Source: an uncultured Clostridia bacterium
Lineage (GTDB): Bacteria > Bacillota > Clostridia > Christensenellales > Borkfalkiaceae
Length of the DNA: 53,211 bases
Direction: 5' to 3'
Assembly: GCA_947627955.1 (NCBI GenBank)
Contig: CANQXZ010000004.1
Span: forward strand, 1-53,211
Of the stretch, positions 8,739 to 17,400 are shown in pieces (positions within the stretch are counted from its first letter, which is position 1; each line of letters opens with the position of its first letter). The position numbers and the translations under genes are program-made. Under the pieces are notes generated by a model. That model searched no databases, had not been told where the DNA came from, and saw nothing but the letters and a program-made list of their open reading frames with translations.

Positions 8739-10204
8739 CTTTTTACATTCCTTTTTATCATTCCGATCAGTTCGTCGGCATATACGAGCTCGATATGCCC
8801 GCCGAGCAGGGACACAAAGCGGTCAACGTTTTCCATACTCATGGTCCACGGGTGAATGTTGATGACCGAATATCCCTCCGCATGCGCGGGGTCCGCTTTC
8901 ATGGCGTTGACTTTCGCCGCAAACTGTTCTATCCACTCTCTATCGCACGCGCCCTGCCTGCCGCTCTCGTGCCACATCGTGAAGCGCACAGACACGAACG
9001 GCTTATCGTCCGACCAGAATATCCTGCCGCGCCCGCTCGAATATCTGTCGGGATCCAATTCCCATATTCCGCCGTATATATTATCATGCTTAGAATAAAA
9101 ATGCAATCTTTTATTCAGATCTTTGCAATTTTCTACATCCTTTATGTTGTCGAGGAGGGTGACGACGTTCAGCCCGCAGTCCTCCATTCCCTCCGCGGTC
9201 ATGCGGGTAAACTCCTCCAGATGCTCCATGGGATACGACATGCTGTTGGCATACCCTATCCCCGAGACCCCGCACACGAAGTAGTCATGCTTGTTCCCCG
9301 AATATATCCTCTTCGCCGCCGCGGGGCAGAGCCTTGCGAGCGAGGGCGCGAAGGTCCAGCTCATCTTATAGTCCGCGCCGCTCCTTTGCCGCTGCCCGTA
9401 GAGGCTCGTGGTGGAAAAGTCGCGTTCCAGCCACTGCACGTTGTCGCCGTCGCTGACGACTATCGCCGCGTAGTGCTTGCCCCCGGCTACGGGCGCGGGC
9501 TTTGCCCTCTGCGAAAGTTTGCCCTTTGTGACCCCGAAATAGCTGTGGTTCAAAGACCAATCGCACGGCACGGCATAGTCGCCGTAGGCGGAAATGTCCT
9601 TTATGAACGCGATCTCGTCGTCATTCCAGCCGTAGACGGGTATATTTCTGTCCGCATACTCCAAAACTTCCCTGCGGAACGCCCTGTCCTCCGCGCTCTC
9701 GCCCGTGTATATGCACGCCCAGCGGTTGGCGATGGGAAAATCGTACAGCCGGATATGAAAATTGCCTTCCCTTACGACCTGATGCACGACAGCCGTCTTT
9801 GAGAGCCTGTCCTTTACCCTGTTCCACACCGCGCGCTGCGCGGCTGCGGGCGTGCCGCCGACTTCGGCAAGGTCGCCCACCGTCTCTATCCCCGCCGCGT
9901 TTACCTTATTTATAAGCGCGCGCGGGACGCACAGCACGTCGTAAGCGGCAGCAAGCGTTGCCGCCATATTCACGGACACGTCGGTGCAGGAAAGGTCGTA
10001 TACGACCGCGCCCGAAAACTTGCCGGCATATGTTCCGATAAGCCCGTAAACGTCCGCATACTCCCCCTCTTCGCCGAGATAGGAAAGGTAGTTGTCGGCG
10101 TCGACGAATATCTTTACGCCCTTCCTCGCCAGCACGCCCTGCAAAAAGAGCGCAAGCGCCTTCTCCCCGTCGGAAAGTTTACCGAAATCGATCAAATGCA
10201 CCAC
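8735..10204 (-). CDS. GxGYxYP-family protein, cytosolic form
   Basis: About 489 residues. The family's central block can be read: SDGDNVQW, then KMSWTFAPSLARLCP, then a degenerate GIGYANSMSYP motif. The family is linked to carbohydrate loci and is thought to be a glycoside-hydrolase-like TIM barrel; its chemistry is not established. There is no signal peptide, in contrast to the 751-residue lipoprotein homologue at 21583-23838. The frame is open to a TTG at 10219, but that TTG is part of the ribosome site: GGAGG at 10218-10214 lies 8 bases before the GTG at 10204, which I take as the start. It is first in a unit with the LacI gene. Confidence 0.82.
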   Translation of the reverse strand: MVHLIDFGKLSDGEKALALFLQGVLARKGVKIFVDADNYLSYLGEEGEYADVYGLIGTYAGKFSGAVVYDLSCTDVSVNMAATLAAAYDVLCVPRALINKVNAAGIETVGDLAEVGGTPAAAQRAVWNRVKDRLSKTAVVHQVVREGNFHIRLYDFPIANRWACIYTGESAEDRAFRREVLEYADRNIPVYGWNDDEIAFIKDISAYGDYAVPCDWSLNHSYFGVTKGKLSQRAKPAPVAGGKHYAAIVVSDGDNVQWLERDFSTTSLYGQRQRSGADYKMSWTFAPSLARLCPAAAKRIYSGNKHDYFVCGVSGIGYANSMSYPMEHLEEFTRMTAEGMEDCGLNVVTLLDNIKDVENCKDLNKRLHFYSKHDNIYGGIWELDPDRYSSGRGRIFWSDDKPFVSVRFTMWHESGRQGACDREWIEQFAAKVNAMKADPAHAEGYSVINIHPWTMSMENVDRFVSLLGGHIELVYADELIGMIKRNVKR

Positions 10205-10219
10205 TTGCCCGTCCTCCAA

Positions 10220-10231
10220 AAAATCGGTTTT
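10220..10231. promoter_or_regulatory. LacI-type operator before the GxGYxYP-lacI unit
   Basis: AAAATCGGTTTT, the reverse complement of the site at 10352-10363. It lies 11 bases downstream of the minus-strand -10 box and touches the ribosome site. Confidence 0.78.
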
Positions 10232-10242
10232 CTATAAATTTC

Positions 10243-10271
10243 ATTATAGCACGCGTCCCGTCGCATGTAAA
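10243..10271 (-). promoter_or_regulatory. Promoter of the GxGYxYP-lacI unit
   Basis: Minus-strand TTTACA (10271-10266), 17-base spacer, TATAAT (10248-10243). Confidence 0.78.
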
Positions 10272-10314
10272 GAGTTTTTTGCAAAATTTTGTAATAAAAA
10301 TTTTTATATTTCGC

Positions 10315-10343
10315 TTTACAAAAATGCAAAAATATAGTATATT
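10315..10343 (+). promoter_or_regulatory. Promoter of the GH38-HAD unit
   Basis: TTTACA (10315-10320), 17-base spacer, TATATT (10338-10343). Back to back with the minus-strand promoter at 10243-10271. Confidence 0.75.
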
Positions 10344-10351
10344 AGTTAAAG

Positions 10352-10363
10352 AAAACCGATTTT
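10352..10363. promoter_or_regulatory. LacI-type operator before the GH38 gene
   Basis: AAAACCGATTTT, 8 bases after the -10 box and overlapping the 5' leader just before the GAGG ribosome site of the mannosidase gene. Confidence 0.78.
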
Positions 10364-10376
10364 TTGAGGTAAAATC

Positions 10377-13211
10377 ATGAAAAAAATTCACTTGATCAAC
10401 GGAACCCACTGGGACAGGGAATGGCGGCACACCGCCGAGCAGAGCAAACTGAGGCTCGGCGACCTTCTGGACAACATTTTGAACCTCCTCGAGAGCAAGC
10501 CGCAGTACTCGTATTTTTGCGTGGACGGCGGCACGATCGTGCTTGAAGACTATCTCTCCATCCGCCCCGAAAACAGGCAGCGCATAATCGACCTTGTCAA
10601 GGCGGGCAGGCTCTTCGTGGTGAATTGGTATACCTTGCCCGAGACCAACACCGTTGCTCCCGAGTCGCTCGTGAGGAACCTTCTGCACGGGCACAAGATG
10701 GCGGAAGAGTTCGGCGGGGGGATGAAATCGGGATACACCGCCACGAGCTACGGACAGCCCTCGCAGCTGCCCCAGCTCTATAAGAATTTCGGGCTGAACG
10801 ACGCCATATTTTACCGCGGCACAAACAAGCATATTCTGACCCCGCTGTTCGTGTGGGAGGGCGCCGACGGCACGCAGATAGACACCCTTCGTACCTTCGA
10901 CGAGGTCACGCGCACGAATTGGTTTTTCTACGTACACGGCCCCGCCGTTCTTGGCAAGGGCGAAAAGGACCTGACCTACACCTACGACAAGTCGCAGCGC
11001 CCCACGCACATGGCGGATATGAAGTCCTACGAAAAGGCTTTCACGCTCCTGCACGAGGACTTTGACTACATACACGACGAGTCCACCTTAAAGAAGGCTT
11101 TGGACCGCCTTTTGGCGCAGGCGGAGCCCTACTCCATAGGCACGCACATCCTCGCGCTCAACATGGAGGACAACGACGAGCCGTACCGCTATCTGCCCGA
11201 GCTCATTGCCGATATGAACAAGATATATCCCGACGTGGAGATCGTGCAGGACTCTTTGGACAGCTACATGGAAGCCATAAAGTCGGAAAAAGGCTACAAA
11301 AAAGCCGTGCACCACGGCGAACTCCGCTACACCACGATGGAGTACAACAACTTCAATGCGCTGCTGGGCGCGACCCACTCCTCGCGCATAAAAATAAAGC
11401 TCTTGAACGACGACTGCGAAAACAATCTTCTGAACTTTGCCGAACCCCTCTCCGCCTATGCGGCGGCGTACGGCAAGGAATATCCCCGCACCAACCTCGA
11501 CAGGGCGTGGGAGGCGCTTTTGAAGTGCCACGCGCACGACTCCATCTGCGGCGCGGCGGTAGACCGCGCGCACGAGGACATGCTGTATAACTTCTCGCTC
11601 GCCAAGACGGTCGCGGAGGAGTGCTGCAACAGGGGGGCGATAAACCTGTTCGGTCAGATAGACACGGCAGGCAAATTCCACGAAAACGACCACACACTGA
11701 CCCTCTTCAACACCTTGCCGTTCGACAGGGACGAGATCGCCGAGGTCGTGATAGACACTCCCCGCACCTCTTCTGGCAAGGTGGATATAGGCGTGGACGG
11801 CGCGGCGCAGGGCGGCGATTTTTACGACATAGTAGACGAAAACGGCAACAAAGCCGAGTACTGCGAGCTCTCGCGCGACGATATCTCCATAGGCGTGGAG
11901 CGCGAAATGGACACAAAAGCCATCAAGTTCAACGCCAACAGAAAGCGCATACTCCTCCGCGCGCAGGTCCCGCAGAACGGATATAAGACCTACGCTTTGA
12001 GGTTCCGCGAGCCCGAGTTCGCATTCCGGCCCGAGATAGGCGAAAACCGCAAACTCATAGCCCGCGACGGCGGCACGCTCGAAAACGAATATCTGAAAAT
12101 AGAGATAAACCCCAACGGCACGTTCGACATGACCGACAAGACCTCCGGGCGCGTAATGAAGAAACTGATGTACTACACCGACGACGGCGAAGTGGGCAGC
12201 GCGCACATAACGCAGCAGCCCAAGCGCAACTTCACCTGCACCTCTTTGGGGGTGCAAGCCACGATAACGCTTATGGAGAGCAACGTTCTCCGCGGGGTGT
12301 TCGCGGTGGAGACGGCGTTTGCGATCCCCGCCGCCGCCACGGTGGACGGCAACGACCGCACGAGGGAGCGGCAGGAGCTGAAAATACGCACCTTCCTCAC
12401 GTTGGAAAAGGGCGCAAAATATCTGAAAGTGCGCACCGTGCTTTTTAACGAGGCGCGCGACCACAAGCTGTGCGTGAACTTCCCCACGGGGCTTGAAAGG
12501 GCGGATTGGGTGGACTGCGAGAGCGCGTGGGATATCGCCCACCGCACCGTAAAGCACAGGGAGCACAAGGACAACTTCGAGGCGTTCCCCGCATACCAGC
12601 CCATGCAGAACTTCGTGGACCTCTCCGACGGCGAAAACGGCTTTGCCGTGCTCACCAAGGGGCTCAGGGAATACGAAGTGGCAGACGACGCCGAGCGCAC
12701 GATAAAAATTACGCTTATCCGCACCCAAAGGGCGTATATGACAGCCAACTCCAAGATGAACGTGTACGAGCTTGACAAGTACACGGGTCAGCACTGCTTC
12801 GGCAAAACAGAATACGAGTTCGCGCTCTATCCCCACCGCGGCGACTACCGCGCCGCCGACGTGCTGCACGCCGCCTACGCCCATAAAGCCGCCTTCAAGG
12901 CGGTGCAGGGCGTGCCTTACGGGGGCGTTCTTCCCCCCACGGCAAGTTTTATCGCCTTCGATAAGCCCGAATACATCATGACTTCCGCCGTAAAGCAATC
13001 GGAGGACAAGAGCGGCATAACCGTAAGGATATGGAACATTACGGGCGACGACGTGGAGATCGCGGCTACAACTGCTCTGCCGCTGCAGGGCGTAAAGCGC
13101 GTGAGAATGGACGAAAAGTTTATATCGGATACCGACTTCGACGGCAAAAAGTTCACCTTTAAGCTGGGACCGCACAAGATAGAAAGTTTTATATTGGAAT
13201 TTAAAAAATAA
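10377..13211 (+). CDS. Glycoside hydrolase family 38 alpha-mannosidase homologue with a substituted nucleophile site
   Basis: A 944-residue protein with the GH38 layout: N-terminal alpha/beta barrel, a helical middle (about 265-400) and a beta-rich C-terminal half. There is no signal peptide, so it should act in the cytosol on imported mannosides. Zinc-ligand positions H11 and D13 are seen in THWDREW, and H387 in CHAHDSICG. The segment that normally reads (W/Y)xxDxFG, carrying the Asp that is both nucleophile and zinc ligand, reads GYTATSYGQPSQLPQ here. Thr123 stands in the Asp place. The neighbours (hexokinase, ManA, ABC importer) fit mannoside breakdown. Either this is a GH38 subclade with changed chemistry or the protein is no hydrolase; the family assignment itself is firm. 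Confidence 0.9.
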   Translation: MKKIHLINGTHWDREWRHTAEQSKLRLGDLLDNILNLLESKPQYSYFCVDGGTIVLEDYLSIRPENRQRIIDLVKAGRLFVVNWYTLPETNTVAPESLVRNLLHGHKMAEEFGGGMKSGYTATSYGQPSQLPQLYKNFGLNDAIFYRGTNKHILTPLFVWEGADGTQIDTLRTFDEVTRTNWFFYVHGPAVLGKGEKDLTYTYDKSQRPTHMADMKSYEKAFTLLHEDFDYIHDESTLKKALDRLLAQAEPYSIGTHILALNMEDNDEPYRYLPELIADMNKIYPDVEIVQDSLDSYMEAIKSEKGYKKAVHHGELRYTTMEYNNFNALLGATHSSRIKIKLLNDDCENNLLNFAEPLSAYAAAYGKEYPRTNLDRAWEALLKCHAHDSICGAAVDRAHEDMLYNFSLAKTVAEECCNRGAINLFGQIDTAGKFHENDHTLTLFNTLPFDRDEIAEVVIDTPRTSSGKVDIGVDGAAQGGDFYDIVDENGNKAEYCELSRDDISIGVEREMDTKAIKFNANRKRILLRAQVPQNGYKTYALRFREPEFAFRPEIGENRKLIARDGGTLENEYLKIEINPNGTFDMTDKTSGRVMKKLMYYTDDGEVGSAHITQQPKRNFTCTSLGVQATITLMESNVLRGVFAVETAFAIPAAATVDGNDRTRERQELKIRTFLTLEKGAKYLKVRTVLFNEARDHKLCVNFPTGLERADWVDCESAWDIAHRTVKHREHKDNFEAFPAYQPMQNFVDLSDGENGFAVLTKGLREYEVADDAERTIKITLIRTQRAYMTANSKMNVYELDKYTGQHCFGKTEYEFALYPHRGDYRAADVLHAAYAHKAAFKAVQGVPYGGVLPPTASFIAFDKPEYIMTSAVKQSEDKSGITVRIWNITGDDVEIAATTALPLQGVKRVRMDEKFISDTDFDGKKFTFKLGPHKIESFILEFKK

Positions 13212-13213
13212 TC

Positions 13214-14203
13214 ATGGAATTCGAAATCAAAGATCTGGGCACGTTCCGCGAAGATTGCGGACTTGTAAAGTTGGAAGTTTGCAGCGACGGCTATTTTAAG
13301 ACGGGCAAAGACGGCGTGACCGCCATATACGCCACGGGCGACAAAAAGGTGGAGTTTATCTGCTTTAAGGACAGAACGCTCGCCTACGTGCTCTCGGCGG
13401 TGGGCTTCCCCGCGTACTATCCCGTGAAGAAGACGGAGCTCAAAAAGCCGATAAAAGCCGTTCTGATGGACCTCGACGGCACGAGCGTAAAGAGCGAGGA
13501 GTTCTGGATATGGATAATCCAGAAGACTACCGCCTCCCTTCTCGGCGACGAAAATTTCCGTCTGGAAGAGAGCGATCTGCCCTACGTTTCGGGGCACTCG
13601 GTGACCGAACACCTCAAATACTGCATAGACAAGTACTGCCCCGAAAAGTCGCTGGAAGAGGCGCGCGCATACTACTTTGAACACACCCACAGGGAAATGG
13701 ACGAAATCATGCAGGGGCGGGGCAAAAAGGGCGCGTTTACGCCCTCCCCCCACCTGAAAGAATTTTTGCTCGGACTTAAAGAGCTCGGGATAAAGATCGG
13801 GCTTGTGACGAGCGGACTTTACGAAAAGGCGTGGCCCGAGATAACCTCGGCGTTCGACACCCTTCAGATGGGCAAGCCCGAGGACTTCTACGACTGCTCC
13901 ATTTCGGCGGGATTCCCGCTTAAAAAGGGCGGCGTGGGGACTTTGGGGGAGCTGTCCCCCAAACCGCACCCGTGGCTGTACGCCGAGACGGCGGCAGTGG
14001 GGCTGAACATGCAGGAAGCCTGTCATGTGCTGGGCATAGAGGACAGCGGCGCGGGCGTGTGCTCGATACGCCTTGCGGGCTACTATGTGATAGGCTTCGG
14101 CGGCGGCAATATAGAGGAGAGCGGCACGCGCGCCCTCTGCGACAAGTACTGCGACAACTTCGGCGAAATACTCGCCTTTATAAGGGAATTCAACGCAAAT
14201 TGA
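13214..14203 (+). CDS. HAD-superfamily phosphatase/phosphomutase
   Basis: 329 residues. An N-terminal stretch of about 78 residues without a recognised fold precedes the HAD core. Motif I is DLDGT with nucleophile D86 and acid/base D88, motif II is LVTSG, the motif III lysine is in PKPHPWLY, and motif IV is IEDSGAG. The helical cap lies between motifs I and II, as in beta-phosphoglucomutase/sugar-phosphatase types. It starts 2 bases after the GH38 stop with no strong ribosome site of its own, so it is probably coupled to that gene. A sugar phosphate is the likely substrate; which one is unknown. Confidence 0.85.
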   Translation: MEFEIKDLGTFREDCGLVKLEVCSDGYFKTGKDGVTAIYATGDKKVEFICFKDRTLAYVLSAVGFPAYYPVKKTELKKPIKAVLMDLDGTSVKSEEFWIWIIQKTTASLLGDENFRLEESDLPYVSGHSVTEHLKYCIDKYCPEKSLEEARAYYFEHTHREMDEIMQGRGKKGAFTPSPHLKEFLLGLKELGIKIGLVTSGLYEKAWPEITSAFDTLQMGKPEDFYDCSISAGFPLKKGGVGTLGELSPKPHPWLYAETAAVGLNMQEACHVLGIEDSGAGVCSIRLAGYYVIGFGGGNIEESGTRALCDKYCDNFGEILAFIREFNAN

Positions 14204-14231
14204 TCTCCGATTTTAAACAATAAAAGTAAAA

Positions 14232-14266
14232 AAATTACGCCGGCCCGAAGGTCGGCGCAATTTTTT
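14232..14266 (+). terminator. Terminator after the GH38-HAD unit
   Basis: CGCCGGCC (14238-14245) pairs with GGTCGGCG (14250-14257), tetraloop CGAA, followed by CAATTTTTT. Confidence 0.8.
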
Positions 14267-14309
14267 ATTGCAATAAGGAGAAAATGAAAGTGGTCGATGT
14301 TTTTCAACT

Positions 14310-14338
14310 GCGGCGGCGCGGCGCGCCGCCGCAATTTT
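14310..14338 (+). terminator. Second GC-rich terminator hairpin
   Basis: GCGGCGGCGC (14310-14319) pairs exactly with GCGCCGCCGC (14323-14332), followed by AATTTTT. It may back up the first terminator. A short ATG frame at 14284 runs through it and is not credible as a gene. Confidence 0.6.
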
Positions 14339-14390
14339 TATTAAATCGGAGAAAAATGATGTGTTGTCAAAATTGTCAAAAGCCTTTGCG

Positions 14391-14414
14391 GCTGCGGCGG
14401 CATGCCGCCGCAGC
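14391..14414. terminator. Perfect 24-bp palindrome between converging genes
   Basis: GCTGCGGCGG, CATG, CCGCCGCAGC. It stands 15 bases after the stop of the giant lipoprotein gene (minus strand) and also faces plus-strand readthrough, with CGCCTTTTTTT on the plus side. Probably a bidirectional terminator. Confidence 0.6.
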
Positions 14415-14429
14415 GCGTTTCGCCTTTTT

Positions 14430-17400
14430 TTAGGTTACGGTTATCTTCATGTTCAGGTCGGCATAGCGTTCCTGACCGTCTATCTGCGCCTTGCCGCGTA
14501 TTACAAACTCATATGTGCCCGCCTCGGTGAACGTATGCGTCCATGTGCCGTTAGCCGCGTCTATAGTGCCGTATTCGGTGGTAACCTGTCCGTCCTTCAT
14601 GATTTCAAACGTGTACTTAGTCTTGTCGGTGTCGCGGTTTGTATTGTGCTCTACCTTTTCCGTGCAGTTGCCTTCGCCCGCCTTTACGCAATAGAACATC
14701 GAGTAAATTGCAAGAGTGATAGACGAATTTGCCTTTACGGATTTTGCACCCGTGTTGTTGTCGTATCTCACGGTGTTGTCCCAAACTTCGGAGCGGAGAT
14801 ATACGCCCGACGGTGCATCGTAGCCGCTGGTAACTTCAAGCCATGTGTCTTGCTCGCTTGCGCGTACAAGTACTATATAAGTCAATCTGTATCCTTCATA
14901 GGTTGAGCGGTTGTTTGTCTTTGTTCCGTGCCAGCCGCCTCTCTCCTGCGCGGTGTACCACTCCATGTCGAAGTCGTTGCCGTCCGAGCTGTCGCCGTAT
15001 GCGCCGGGAGCCAGCCAACGCCAGTTGTCTGAAGAACCGTCGGGTTTTACGGACGAGTACAGTATGCGGTAGCTTGCGTTGCCCTTTACGAAGAACGTTC
15101 CGTCATAGCCCGCAATCTGTTTGGGAGAATTAACCGTGAAGAACAGCGCGGAAGTCGTGTCCTTGTTGCCCTCTATGCCCTTTATGTCGAGCTTAACGGT
15201 CTTGTCGTCCTTTTGCGAGAACGTCACGCTGTCGTCGTTGGTCACAAGCGAGAATTCGGCGTTTTCAATCTTTATATTGCCGTTGGAGCCGATATTGCCG
15301 ATATTCCCGCTGCCGCCGAGCTCTTCCGCCGTTATAACGCGCATGCCTGCAAAGCAGAGGAAGTCGCCCGCTTTATAATAAGAATCGGTTGAAGGTACCA
15401 AATCTTTTACGGTTACGGTAAACGTTTCGGGAGTGGCAATGTTGAGGTCCTTTATGAGGGTAAGGTCTATTACGTGCATAAGCCATACCGTATTTAAGTT
15501 GATATTGGAAGTAGCTGCCTTTGTGCCTATGCCCATGCCCGCGCCGTACTTGGGTGCGCCCGCCTTGTTGCCGTCGTAAAGGACATATTCCTTTTGGTCC
15601 TTGTCGGTAAGGCTCACATATACCTGAGGGTGATTCTTGCCCTTGTAGTAGAAATACAGGTAAGGATGATCTTCCGTTGCGGGGATATTTATAGTCTGCG
15701 TTGCAGATACTCCATCGCCGTCCGTCAGGGTGACAACTTCGCCCGCCTTGAACGTTTTACCGCTTATGGTCGTTTCGCCGTCGCTTACCGTCGCCTTTTC
15801 GCCGCCGCTTACGAATATGCCCCTTACGGAAACTTTTGCCGTGAGCACAGCCGACTGTCCGCCGCCCGTCGCCTTAACTTGCAACAGGTTCACGCCGCCG
15901 TTTTTGAAGGTTACGGTGAGCTTGGAGCCGCTGAATGACGCGCCCTCGAAATCTGCCGCATTTTCAAGCGAGTATTCGAGATCTCCGTCGCCTTCGTAAG
16001 TGAACAGCCCGTTAAAGTCGAGTTCGGTCTGCGTGCCGACGATTATGTCGAAGTCCTCCTGCTCGTATTCGCCCGTCGCCTCTACAAGCCCCTTGATACT
16101 TATCGTGAATTCGAGGCGGGCAGACTTTTTACCGAAAGGAGTCATTTCCGTCTCGGCGGTGATCGTCACGGTTATGTCGCCGCTGGTCTCGGGTTTATAA
16201 GTCCATACGCCGTCTGCGATCGTGCCGACGTCTGCCGACCATGAAGCTATGTCGTAGCCCGTGGTGTTGGTGAGGAGCGAGGTGAAGTCCTGCGTAAACT
16301 GCAAGTCATCGGACAGCATCTGACCGTTCCAGGGAACTTCGAATTCGCCGAACGACAGCTCGCCTTCGACCGATATGGTCACGGCTATGCTGACCGTGGC
16401 TGCGTCCTTTGTTGCCTTTACGGTGAAGGTGTACTTTCCGCTCTCGGCAGGGGTGAAGGTGTACAAGCCCGCTTCGGTTATCGCGCCGCAGTTTTCGCCC
16501 TCGAGAGAGAAGGTCGCAGAGCCGGCTCCGGCAAAGCCGAGGTAGCGGTTGAAGTCTATCGTAAGCGGGGTATCCTTTGTCGCCTTTAAGCTGAGGCTTT
16601 CGGCGAGCCTGCACGAACCTTCGGCATACTTGGTGTCGCATACTTCGAGATAGGTGTCCTGCTCGCTTGCGCGGACCATCACGAATATGGTCAGCTGGGT
16701 GTTTATAAGCGAGTTGCTGCCGTTATAGTATACCAGCATTCCACCCTCTTTTGCCGTCAGCCAGCCGTTGTAGCGAGCTTCGTCTGCGCCCTTATCCGCA
16801 GCCGAGTAGGTGTTCGCGTTGCCGAGTTCATAGCAGAACGGGAACATCCTTGTTACTTGGTTTGATTCCACCGCAGTATTTTTGGTGTATATCGCGCCGA
16901 GCATTATCCTGTACTCTGCGTTGCCCTTTACCCAGAACCTGAGCGCGCCGCCCGCGTTTATGCCCGTGGTCACGTAGTATGTGTTGTATGCGCCGAATAC
17001 CGTGTCTTCGCCGTGTTCCGCGTTGCCCTTTACGTCAAGGCGCAGCGTGTTGCCGTTGACCGACATGGTGTTTTCAGCGTCGTCGTACATTGCCGTCCAG
17101 CTTCCGCCGTCCGTCATATCCATGGAGTTGAGGTACGCCTTGGGAACTACCGCAACGTTGGCTATGGAGAATTCCTTGTTTGCGCCTGAAGCTACATTTT
17201 CAAACACGAACGTGAGCTCTTCGCCCATGGGGTCGAAATACTTGTTGAGCTCGAAGGCGAGTATCTGGTAAGAGAGAACGTTGTCGGGAGCGCTGCTCTT
17301 TACGCCGAGACCGCTGTCGGAGCCGTTGCTCGCGTCATTCTTGTAGAGGTATGCAATCAGATCTTCGCCGCGGTAAACGTGTATGCGCACCTTGATGTCG

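Noticed and set aside
11088-13175. 695-codon open frame on the minus strand
   Set aside because: Antisense to the GH38 gene, with no domain and no ribosome site; a codon-bias shadow.
14284-14430. Short plus-strand peptide frame after an AAGGAG
   Set aside because: It reads through two GC-rich terminator hairpins and codes mostly Arg/Ala from hairpin DNA; no support beyond the ribosome-like site.
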